38,078 nt of DNA, from contig CAYTCV010000012.1 of assembly GCA_964436465.1 (NCBI GenBank), positions 1-38,078 on the forward strand. The letters run 5' to 3'. Both the position numbers and the translations under genes were made by a program. Origin of the DNA: RBG-13-66-14 sp964436465 (GTDB lineage Bacteria; RBG-13-66-14). Of this stretch, positions 14,761 to 21,393 are shown piece after piece (position 1 is the first letter of the stretch; each line of letters begins with the position of its first letter). Under the pieces are notes generated by a model, which ran no database searches, was not told the origin of the DNA, and worked only from the letters and a program-made list of their open reading frames with translations.

Positions 14761-14964
14761 ATGAACGAGAGTCGAGCGACGTTTCAGGGTGAGGTCGTCC
14801 ACTGCAGGAAGACCTCCAAAAACGAGTTCGAGTTGCTCATCCCGCGAATTATGGTCGAGCGGGACCTCAAGCCCGAACAAGTGACCATAAACGATCACAA
14901 ACCGAAGAAGCTGGTCTGGGAAAACACCGGCCCGGCGGGCACCCGGATTAAAGCCATAGTGTGA
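14761..14964 (+). CDS. Small basic protein, 67 residues, unknown function
   Basis: ATG start with GGAGGGGGC directly upstream. The product begins MNESRATFQGEVVHCRKTS and ends GTRIKAIV; it has one Cys, many Lys/Arg and alternating strand-like segments, suggesting a compact beta-rich fold such as a small OB- or SH3-like domain. No membrane segment or signal peptide. I do not recognise the family. It has a dedicated promoter, a structured leader and repeats downstream, so it is a single-gene unit. Nucleic-acid binding would fit the charge, but this is only a guess. Confidence 0.62.
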   Translation: MNESRATFQGEVVHCRKTSKNEFELLIPRIMVERDLKPEQVTINDHKPKKLVWENTGPAGTRIKAIV

Positions 14965-15010
14965 CGGAAGGTTAAAGCTCTAACCGCGGCCAGTTCTTAG
15001 CCGCGATGAC

Positions 15011-15036
15011 GTAGGGGCGGGTGTCCACACCCGCCC
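15011..15036 (+). repeat. GTAG-headed REP-like hairpin (R4)
   Basis: GTAG (15011-15014) followed by the perfect 10-bp inverted repeat GGGCGGGTGT (15015-15024) / ACACCCGCCC (15027-15036). Confidence 0.65.
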
Positions 15037-15067
15037 GATATTATTATCCACCGCAATGTGATTAAAT

Positions 15068-15093
15068 GTAGGGTGGGGATTTCAGTCCCCGCC
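15068..15093 (+). repeat. GTAG-headed REP-like hairpin (R5)
   Basis: GTAG (15068-15071), then GGTGGGGA (15072-15079) / TCCCCGCC (15086-15093) with one G-T pair and a 6-nt loop. Same orientation as R4. Confidence 0.58.
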
Positions 15094-15103
15094 GTTTTCG
15101 TAT

Positions 15104-15150
15104 CCCCCTCCCCAGCCCGTCGGCGCGCCGCCCCCAGAGGGGGGAGGGGG
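15104..15150 (-). repeat. G-rich intergenic repeat, copy 2 (inverted)
   Basis: Read on the - strand it begins CCCCCTCCCCCCTCTGGGGG and ends GGGCTGGGGAGGGGG, matching 9565-9612 except for a variable centre of about 12 nt. Confidence 0.6.
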
Positions 15151-15176
15151 TGTAAAGCAGCCCTCCCCCCGGCCGT

Positions 15177-15205
15177 AAAAAAAGACGCCCCAGACGCGGG
15201 CCGTC
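15177..15205 (-). terminator. Candidate terminator of the leuD-like gene
   Basis: On the - strand: GACGGCCC (15205-15198) / GGGGCGTC (15191-15184) forms an 8-bp stem with one mismatch, followed by seven T (A-tract 15177-15183 on +). It lies 27 nt beyond the gap, consistent with the gene ending in the gap. Confidence 0.6.
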
Positions 15206-15232
15206 ATTAATAATCACACCTACGGTTAAAAC

Positions 15233-15332
15233 NNNNNNNNNNNNNNNNNNNNNNNNNNNNNNNNNNNNNNNNNNNNNNNNNNNNNNNNNNNNNNNNNNNN
15301 NNNNNNNNNNNNNNNNNNNNNNNNNNNNNNNN
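15233..15332. other. Assembly gap of 100 N
   Basis: Exactly 100 N, a placeholder length. It removes the 3' end of the leuD-like gene. Confidence 0.98.
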
Positions 15333-15745
15333 ACGCTCTTGCCGGAGGCGAGGTCGGTCACTTCGCCCGAGTCCGTGTCCACCTCGATTTCATCCCCCTC
15401 GACCACGACGGCGGCTACGCCGGGGCACTCGAGCACCGGGTACCCCAGGTTCACCGCGTTGCGGTAGAAGATGCGCGAGAAGCTCTCGGCCACGATGCAG
15501 GCCACGCCGGCGTGCTTGAGGCACAGGACCGCGTGCTCCCGGGAGCTGCCGCAGCCGAAGTTCTTCCCCGTCACGAGGATGTCCCCGGCCTGGACCCGGT
15601 CGACGAAACCCTCCTTGCCCGGGACGAACTCCAGAGCGTGCTTCGCCATCTCGGCGGGGTCGGTCAGCGGCAGGTACTGGCCGTGGTAAATCTGGTCGGT
15701 GTCGATTTCGTCGCCGACGACCCAGGCGCGGCCCTTGAACTTCAT
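15333..15745 (-). CDS. leuD: Isopropylmalate dehydratase/aconitase-family small subunit, 3' end lost in gap
   Basis: About 137 residues from the ATG at 15745 to the gap. The swivel domain of the LeuD/HacB family is clear: MKFKGRAWVVGDEIDTDQIYHGQYL at the start, then GKNFGCGSSREHAVLCLKHAG (the loop carrying the catalytic Ser region and the specificity-determining flank), then AESFSRIFYRNAVNLGYPVLEC. Full proteins run about 160-165 residues, so the missing tail of roughly 30 residues would fit in the gap. It starts 13 nt after the large-subunit gene. Leucine synthesis, citramalate/citraconate, homoaconitate or citrate are possible substrates; no other leu gene is present. The symbol is by family resemblance only. 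Confidence 0.82.
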
Positions 15746-15758
15746 CGGGTCTCCCGGT

Positions 15759-17027
15759 TTAAAGAATCGAGGGGTCGGTGATGACGCCGCGGGCGGCGCT
15801 GGCGGCGGCCGTGGCCGGACTCGCCAGGTAAATCTCCGCCCCCCGTCCCAGCTTGCCCTCGAAGTTGCGGTTCGAGGTGGAGACGAGCACGTCCCCCGGG
15901 CCCAGCACACCGTGGTGGCCGATGGTGCACAGCGAGCAGCCGGGGTTGGTCACCATGGCCCCGGCGCGCATGTACGTGTCGTAGAGCCCCTCCTCCAGCA
16001 TCGCCAGGGCCACCTCGGCCGTGGAGGGGACCACGGTGAGCATCACGCCGGGGTGGACCTTTCCGCCGGCGCGGGTGAGCGCCTCGGCCCCGGCGCGGAA
16101 ATCCTCTATTCGCCCGTTGGTGCAGCTTCCGATGAAGGCGCTCGTGATGCGCTTCCCGGCCACACCCTCGGCGCCCGCCGGCATCGCGTTGGTCGGGTAG
16201 TGGGGGAGGGCCACCAGGGGCCGAAGCCCCTCCACCGAGTAGCCGAGCTTGGCCCGGTAGCCCGCGTCGGGGTCGGCGGTGAGCGACTCCACCTTGCGCC
16301 CCAGGCGTCCCTCCAGCCAGGCGTCCACCCGCTTCGACGGCGGGAAGAAGGCGATTTTGGCGTTGATTTCGGTCATCAGGCTGGCCAGGGTCAGCCGCCC
16401 GGCGAGGTCCAGGTTTTCGATGGCCTCGCCGGAGAACTCGACGGCCCGGTAGTTGGCCAGGTCCGTGCCGAGCTTGTTGATGAGGAAGAGGGTGAGGTCC
16501 TTGGCCGAGGTGGGATAGGTGTACGCGCCGGTGACGACGACCTTGAGGGTGGGGGGGCACTTGAACCACAGGCGGCCGGTCTTCCAGGCGGCGACCACGT
16601 CCGTCGTCCCGCACCCCGTGGCGAAGCAGTTCACCGCGCCCAGAAGGTTCATGTGGCTGTCGGTGCCGATGACCACCTGGCCGGGGTATATGCGGCCGTC
16701 CTCCAGCAGCACGTGCTGGCCTATGCCCCGGTTGACGTCGTAGAGCGCCTGGATTCCGTGCTTCTGGGCGAACCTGCGGCAGATGCCCTGGTTCTCGGCG
16801 ACCTTGGTCACCTTGGCCGGGGCCTGGTAGTCGAAGGTCAGGGCGATTTTCGTCGGGTCCGCGGGGCACTCGTCGCCGAAGTTTTTTTCGTACTCCAAAA
16901 CGACGTTGGGGCCGCCGAAGTCACGCACCACCGCCAGGTCCACGTCCACCCACACGCGGTCCAGCGGCTCCACGTCGCGCCCCGCCGCGCGGGAGAGAAT
17001 CTTCTCGATTACGGTCTTCCCGGCCAT
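15759..17027 (-). CDS. leuC: Isopropylmalate dehydratase/aconitase-family large subunit, atypical active site
   Basis: A 422-residue [4Fe-4S] hydro-lyase subunit of LeuC/HacA length. Cluster cysteines are Cys302 (GSCTNGR), Cys364 and Cys367 (NPGCSLC). RGIGQHVLLEDG and YPGQVVIGTDSH fit the family. Two active-site blocks deviate: the usual DHxxP near residue 67 reads DYQAP (His to Tyr), and ADSHTT reads TDSHMN near 122-127. This suggests a divergent subfamily and perhaps another substrate than isopropylmalate. It reversibly hydrates/dehydrates a hydroxy-tricarboxylate or -dicarboxylate together with the small subunit downstream. It follows the HD-domain gene by 28 nt. Gene symbol by family only; homoaconitase, dimethylmalate dehydratase or aconitase substitute are alternatives. 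Confidence 0.82.
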   Translation of the reverse strand: MAGKTVIEKILSRAAGRDVEPLDRVWVDVDLAVVRDFGGPNVVLEYEKNFGDECPADPTKIALTFDYQAPAKVTKVAENQGICRRFAQKHGIQALYDVNRGIGQHVLLEDGRIYPGQVVIGTDSHMNLLGAVNCFATGCGTTDVVAAWKTGRLWFKCPPTLKVVVTGAYTYPTSAKDLTLFLINKLGTDLANYRAVEFSGEAIENLDLAGRLTLASLMTEINAKIAFFPPSKRVDAWLEGRLGRKVESLTADPDAGYRAKLGYSVEGLRPLVALPHYPTNAMPAGAEGVAGKRITSAFIGSCTNGRIEDFRAGAEALTRAGGKVHPGVMLTVVPSTAEVALAMLEEGLYDTYMRAGAMVTNPGCSLCTIGHHGVLGPGDVLVSTSNRNFEGKLGRGAEIYLASPATAAASAARGVITDPSIL

Positions 17028-17055
17028 ACCCCGTCCCAGCGTCGGTCGGCGCCGA

Positions 17056-17595
17056 CTACTTGAACTCTTTCTTCAGCGCGTTGAACCAGGTGAAGTCCGC
17101 CTGGTGGATGATGATGGCCTCGGGCGTCCGCGGGGTCTTGTCCCCCTCGAAGGCGTGGGAGCCAATCATGTGGGCGATTTTCACCGGCAGCCCCACCGTC
17201 ATCGCCAGCCAGACCCCGGTGATGGGGTGGCGCAGGTAGCGCCCTATTCGGCTCTTGACGAATCCGTCGTCGCCCTTGCCGAACTCCAGGAGCTTGCCCA
17301 CGTCGTGCAGCAGCGCCCCGGCGATGACGTACTGGTGGTTCACCTTGAGGTCGTCCTGGGCCAACTGGTTGATGACCCCGGCCATGGCGTCGGCCAGCAG
17401 CGTCACCCCCCGGGTGTGCTCGACGAGGGTCACCTGGGTCTCGATTTGGAGGGTGAAGGGGACTTCCAGGGCCTCCTCGAAGGTCCACTCGCCCAGGTCA
17501 ATCCCGCGCAGCCAGCATTCGAGGCACATCTCGCGCAGGCCGATGTCCTCGATGAGCTTGAATTCGGGAACGGCCTCCAGCAGCTTCTCGACCAT
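17056..17595 (-). CDS. HD-domain phosphohydrolase-like protein
   Basis: A 179-residue cytoplasmic protein with an intact HD metal site: His60 (LVEHTRG), His97-Asp98 (ALLHDVGKL), His123 (LRHPITG), His147 (GSHAFEGD) and Asp167 (HQADFTWF). Such proteins hydrolyse phosphomonoesters or nucleotides; the substrate is unknown. A GGGGGGA ribosome binding site precedes the ATG. It sits 21 nt after the GT-C-like gene and 28 nt before leuC, in the same strand and presumably the same operon, an unusual partner for an isopropylmalate dehydratase. HD proteins next to metabolic enzymes can act in metabolite repair or signalling; which one applies is not known. Confidence 0.82.
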   Translation of the reverse strand: MVEKLLEAVPEFKLIEDIGLREMCLECWLRGIDLGEWTFEEALEVPFTLQIETQVTLVEHTRGVTLLADAMAGVINQLAQDDLKVNHQYVIAGALLHDVGKLLEFGKGDDGFVKSRIGRYLRHPITGVWLAMTVGLPVKIAHMIGSHAFEGDKTPRTPEAIIIHQADFTWFNALKKEFK

Positions 17596-17616
17596 CGCTA
17601 ATCCCCCCGTTTCGGG

Positions 17617-19233
17617 TTAGTGTGCGGTGGGGTCGTATAAAAGGATGTACCCATCGCCGTCCAGGGCGAAGACAGGTCGGTCCATCGGTAGCGGTAAGTA
17701 TACTTCGTTCCGTGCGACCTCGGCGTTCGGAATCAGATAGGCCTCAATCGGGGTGGTCTCGAAGATTTCGTGGTCGGAGCTCTGCCGCAGCGCTTCGTCC
17801 GTCCTACCCGCCCGGTAGCTCCACGCGTCGAGGTCATCCACCACGGTGTACGAGGCGGCCGAGTATCTGACGGGGAAACCGAGCGCTTGCCCCAGGCGCA
17901 ACTCCATGCCCCAGGCGTAGTTGTAGATGTCGAGGGGCAGGGGATTCGCCCGCTCGGTGAAGTCACACGGCACGCTCATGAGCACCAGACCGCCGCAACG
18001 CTCAATTGTATCAGAATGGTCGAGGATATCGGCGGTCAACGCTTCGCCGGCTTCGGCGGCCCGCCGCCACCCAATACCGGCGTTCACCGACGCCGCTACA
18101 TAGTAACCGAGAAAGAGGGCCGTGGCAAACCCGACTACCGTCCTGCGCCAATACCACAGGCGCCGTAGCAGCCAGACCGTCGCCAGAACCGCCGGGGGCA
18201 ATAGGAAGTAAAAGTACCAGAGGTTGAACTTGAAGCTGACCGGGATTAAAGACAACACGAGCCAAACGAGGCATACTCCGGGAACGCCGGACGAGGCCGT
18301 TGCCATCCACCGCCGCCCCCCACGCCGTGCGGCGCGCCACACCGCCCACAGGAGCAGGGCGTAAAACGCCAGAGCCGGAACCAGCGCCGGAATGATACTC
18401 CCGAGTCCGTCCACCCCTTTGAGCAAGGGAAAACCCGGCAGGAGCAGCAGGTAGTACGCCAGGCGTTGGGGCAGCTCCGTCAGGTTTATCGGCAGACCTC
18501 CTCCCAATCCCCACAGCCAGCGCCAGAGTATTATCACGAGGATTGGAATCGCCGCGCCGACGGCGGCGATTATCACCCTGCTCCGGACGGTCGAACTCTC
18601 CGACGTTTCCCGCCGCGCTACCACCCAGACGAGAAAGGGAACCAGGGGAAGGGCGATGAGCCCCGTTTCCTTGGCCAGCAGACTCGCCAACAAGGCCAGG
18701 CCGCCGAGTAACGGCCAGAGCAGAGGGCGTTCACTCCGCTCGTCGGCGGAGCGGAGGAAGCAGAGGAGGGCGGCCAGAAACAGCGGCAAAGCCAGGGCGT
18801 CGGTGCGGTCTCCGACCCAGAGGACGGTGTGCGTGGCCAGCGGGTGCAGGACGAAAATAAAACCGGCCAGGCCGGCCCACAGGTCGTTCTTCAGCAGCCG
18901 GCGGCCGATACCAAAGAGGGCCAAACCGGCAGCCCAATGTAGCAGTATCTGCAACAGGCGGTGCGCCGGCGGCTCCTTCCCGAACAGGCGAACGGTCAGG
19001 TCCACGCTGAGGGCGGTCAGCGGGCGGTAGTACCCGCTGCCGGAGTAATTGACGATGAAGTGCCGGGCCAGGGGGTCCTGATGCGCCCCCGGATTGACCA
19101 CCAGGCTGTAACCGTCGGAAACGAGCGCCGCGTTCAGGGAGGGTAGATAGACCAGAACGCAAGCGACCAGCATCGCCGCCGAAACGAGCAACGTCGTGTG
19201 CCCCTTGAACCATTCACCGAAGGTGGATTTCAT
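17617..19233 (-). CDS. Multi-pass membrane protein, GT-C glycosyltransferase-like
   Basis: A 538-residue protein with about ten hydrophobic segments between residues 15 and 395 and a soluble C-terminal region of about 140 residues outside the membrane core. The first loop after segment 1 contains LVSDGYSLVVNPGA, resembling the acidic loop (Asp in a [D/E]-rich motif followed by NP) of GT-C enzymes such as PMT- or ArnT-like proteins. YYRPLTALSVDL and LHPLATHTVLWVGDRTDALAL are typical of a TPR-less tail-containing class of predicted mannosyltransferases. It would use a lipid-linked sugar donor at the periplasmic face. ATG start. No clear promoter of its own was found in the 175 nt after the citryl-CoA-lyase-like gene. 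Substrate unknown. Confidence 0.72.
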   Translation of the reverse strand: MKSTFGEWFKGHTTLLVSAAMLVACVLVYLPSLNAALVSDGYSLVVNPGAHQDPLARHFIVNYSGSGYYRPLTALSVDLTVRLFGKEPPAHRLLQILLHWAAGLALFGIGRRLLKNDLWAGLAGFIFVLHPLATHTVLWVGDRTDALALPLFLAALLCFLRSADERSERPLLWPLLGGLALLASLLAKETGLIALPLVPFLVWVVARRETSESSTVRSRVIIAAVGAAIPILVIILWRWLWGLGGGLPINLTELPQRLAYYLLLLPGFPLLKGVDGLGSIIPALVPALAFYALLLWAVWRAARRGGRRWMATASSGVPGVCLVWLVLSLIPVSFKFNLWYFYFLLPPAVLATVWLLRRLWYWRRTVVGFATALFLGYYVAASVNAGIGWRRAAEAGEALTADILDHSDTIERCGGLVLMSVPCDFTERANPLPLDIYNYAWGMELRLGQALGFPVRYSAASYTVVDDLDAWSYRAGRTDEALRQSSDHEIFETTPIEAYLIPNAEVARNEVYLPLPMDRPVFALDGDGYILLYDPTAH

Positions 19234-19342
19234 GTTTCGCGTACGGGTCGGAGTACACGGAGGGGAGCGTTTATCCCCGCGGGGAAGTCAACGACCTGCG
19301 GGACACCGCGAGATGGGGCGATGTCGGTGTGGATGGAGTCAA

Positions 19343-19361
19343 CTCCACGGCCCTGGTGGAG
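19343..19361. terminator. Stem-loop between the CCL-like and GT-C-like genes
   Basis: CTCCAC (19343-19348) / GTGGAG (19356-19361) with a 7-nt loop and no T-tract on either strand. At best a weak terminator or a processing site. Confidence 0.25.
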
Positions 19362-19408
19362 CCATACGGCGCGGTTTGGATTACATAGGTACGGACTTGA
19401 TGGATGAT

Positions 19409-20185
19409 TCACTCCGTGTCGGGACGGACGGTCTTTCCCATGGGGCCGCCGTACTCGCAGTCCTCGACGATGATTTTACGCATGGGCTTGAAGGCGGTGC
19501 GCTCCTCGTGGACGTGGGCGATGAGGCCGGGGAATCGGGCCAGGGCGAAGACGAGGTTGCCGACCTCGGGCATGAAGCCCAGCTCGCAGAGAACGGCGGC
19601 GATGGCGCCGTCCACGTTCAGGGGCATCTTGTGCCCCAGGTCCTCGGATAGCGCCTCGGCCAGGGCGAGGGCGTAGGCGCAGTAGCGGCCGTGGAATCCG
19701 TGCTCCCGGGCCAGGGACAGCAGGCGCTGGGTGCGCGGGTCCTTGTTGTGGTAACGGTGGCCGAAGCCGAAGAGGACGCGTTTCTCGGCGCGGGCCGCCT
19801 TCACCGCCGCCTTGGCCGCCTCCACGATTTCCCCCGCGTCCTCGGGTACGCCGGAGAAGGCGCGCATGGCGTTCTCGATGGCGCCGCCGTGGTAGTCGGA
19901 GATGGTGGCGATTCCGCCCGCCGCCGCCTGCACCAGGGGGACCCCCGTGGAGGCCATGGTGCGGGCCACCTGCGTCGAGGGCGGCGTGACGCCGTGGTCC
20001 ACGGAACTGGCCAGCACGGCGTCGAAGAGCCGGGCCTCCGCCTCCACGGGCAGCCGGCCCATCACGGCCAGGAAGGCCACCGAGGTGAAGGGAACCGTCC
20101 CGATGAGCTCGTCGAGGGCGTACCCCCGCAGGGTCAGGTGGTTCGGCTCCACCCGGGTGATTTTGGTGACCCACTTCTCGCCCAC
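19409..20185 (-). CDS. Short citrate-synthase-family protein, citryl-CoA lyase-like
   Basis: A 258-residue protein, much shorter than citrate synthase (about 370-430) but equal to stand-alone citryl-CoA lyases and to the C-terminal lyase domain of ATP-citrate lyase. The three citrate-synthase catalytic positions are kept: His99 (DYHGGAIENAM), His143 (FGFGHRYHNKDPR) and Asp192 (PLNVDGAI). FALARFPGLIAHVHEE near 213-228 is the CoA/oxaloacetate-binding Arg block. It would cleave citryl-CoA to acetyl-CoA and oxaloacetate, or form it. The GTG start has GGAGG 4 nt upstream. It follows the SucD-like gene by 29 nt. Related acyl-CoA lyases with other substrates cannot be excluded. Confidence 0.8.
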   Translation of the reverse strand: MGEKWVTKITRVEPNHLTLRGYALDELIGTVPFTSVAFLAVMGRLPVEAEARLFDAVLASSVDHGVTPPSTQVARTMASTGVPLVQAAAGGIATISDYHGGAIENAMRAFSGVPEDAGEIVEAAKAAVKAARAEKRVLFGFGHRYHNKDPRTQRLLSLAREHGFHGRYCAYALALAEALSEDLGHKMPLNVDGAIAAVLCELGFMPEVGNLVFALARFPGLIAHVHEERTAFKPMRKIIVEDCEYGGPMGKTVRPDTE

Positions 20186-20214
20186 GCGACCTCCGATTGG
20201 TGTTGAGAAAAACT

Positions 20215-21129
20215 CTAGCCGCCGACGCGGCCGCCCTCGATGACGTGGAGCTCGTTGGCGGGACCGATGCCCTGCTCGGCGAGGATGCGCGGTATGTCCT
20301 CGAAGGTCTTGGCTATTCGCGCCCCGGCGCCCTCGAGGGCCTCGATTTTACTCTCCGCCGTGCCCATGCGCCCCTCGACGATGGCCCCGGCGTGGCCCAT
20401 GCGCTTGCCCGGCGGGGCGAAAATACCGCCAATCATGGCCACCACCGGCTTGGTCATCGCGCGGATGGCCGGAGCGGCCAGCTCCTCGTAAATCCCGCCG
20501 ATTTCGCCGGTGATGACCACTGCGTCGGTCTCGTCATCGGCGTCGAAGAGTGGCAGCAGGTCGTTGTAGGTCGAGCCCAGCACCGGGTCTCCACCCATCC
20601 CCACGCAGGTCGACTCGCCGTACCCCGAGCGGGTCAGCGTGTCGGCGATGTAGTAGGTAATGGAGCCGGAGCGGGAAAGGGTGCCGACGCGACCGCGCTC
20701 GAAGGCCAGCGGCGGGATGATGCCCACGTTGCAGCGGCCCGGGGAGATGACCCCCGCGGTGTTGCCGCCCAGGACCCGCGTGCCGCTCTTTTCGCTCTCC
20801 TCGCGCAGGCGGAGCATGTCGTGGACCGGGATGTGCTCCGGGACGACGACGACCAGCCGGAGACCCGCGCGGCAGGCCTCCACGGCGGAGTCCAGCACGA
20901 AGCGGGCCGGGAGGAACAGGACGCTCACGTCGGCCCCGGTGGCCTCCACCGCCTCGGCCACGGTGTCGAAGACCGGCACGCCCTCGACCTCCCGGCCGCC
21001 CTTGCCGGGGGAGGTGCCGGCGACGACGCGGGTGCCGTAGGACAGCATCCGGGAGGCGTGGAAGCGGCCGGTCTTGCCGGTGACGCCCTGGACCAGGACG
21101 CGGGAGTTCTCGTCTATGAGGATGGCCAC
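20215..21129 (-). CDS. sucD: Succinyl-CoA synthetase alpha-like (acid-CoA ligase alpha subunit)
   Basis: A 304-residue protein with the SucD fold: CoA-binding VLVQGVTGKTGRFH near residues 11-24, STCVGMGGDPVLG near 173-185 and the phospho-histidine loop APPGKRMGHAGAI with His246, the same number as in E. coli SucD. The conserved GPNCPG loop of SucD reads GGNTAG (121-126) here. No beta subunit (sucC) lies in the window, and the partner downstream is citryl-CoA-lyase-like. The pair matches the alpha-ligase and lyase domain order of ATP-citrate lyase, so a citryl-CoA synthetase alpha role is as likely as succinyl-CoA synthetase. GTG start with GGGGGAG 5 nt upstream. Symbol by family only. Confidence 0.82.
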   Translation of the reverse strand: MAILIDENSRVLVQGVTGKTGRFHASRMLSYGTRVVAGTSPGKGGREVEGVPVFDTVAEAVEATGADVSVLFLPARFVLDSAVEACRAGLRLVVVVPEHIPVHDMLRLREESEKSGTRVLGGNTAGVISPGRCNVGIIPPLAFERGRVGTLSRSGSITYYIADTLTRSGYGESTCVGMGGDPVLGSTYNDLLPLFDADDETDAVVITGEIGGIYEELAAPAIRAMTKPVVAMIGGIFAPPGKRMGHAGAIVEGRMGTAESKIEALEGAGARIAKTFEDIPRILAEQGIGPANELHVIEGGRVGG

Positions 21130-21161
21130 GGGGCTCCCCCTGGTTGAAATTGACGGCGGTG

Positions 21162-21190
21162 AAAGTAGCAGAGGTGGGCCTGCAAGTCAA
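21162..21190 (-). promoter_or_regulatory. Promoter of the sucD-ccl-like operon
   Basis: On the - strand: TTGACT (21190-21185), a 17-nt spacer ending TGC, then TACTTT (21167-21162). An extended -10 type close to the other promoters here. Confidence 0.65.
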
Positions 21191-21275
21191 CCGCCCCCCT
21201 CCCGTCCCGGAATGCGGGCCGCGCGGATTTTCGCCGCGCGGGGCGCAGGTGCCCCCGGGCCGCGAAGACCTCCCG

Positions 21276-21300
21276 AAAAAAAGACGCCCGACGGGGCGTC
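21276..21300 (-). terminator. Terminator after the GyrI-like lipoprotein gene
   Basis: On the - strand: GACGCCC (21300-21294) / GGGCGTC (21289-21283), a 4-nt loop and seven T. It lies about 93 nt beyond the stop codon and separates it from the sucD-like unit. Confidence 0.85.
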
Positions 21301-21393
21301 TCGGGAATCCGGCGGCTCAGTACACGGAACAGACGGTACCCGGGACTATCGCAAAAAACCGAAGTCTCGTAAACACGACCCGGGGACCGGCCT

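Larger units (their letters stand above)
14965..15232. other. Intergenic region with repeats before the second gap
   Basis: It holds a CGCGGC/GCCGCG stem-loop near 14987-15007, two GTAG-headed hairpins (15011-15036, 15068-15093), copy 2 of the G-rich repeat (15104-15150) and a - strand terminator (15177-15205). No coding sequence is supported. Confidence 0.65.

Noticed and set aside
15062..15332. Continuation of the leuD-like frame beyond the gap
   Set aside because: The residues after the gap do not resemble the LeuD C-terminus, and the region holds repeats and a terminator; the gene most likely ends inside the gap.
19234..19408. Promoter for the GT-C-like gene
   Set aside because: TTGACT occurs twice on the - strand, but neither has a -10 box at 16-18 nt.
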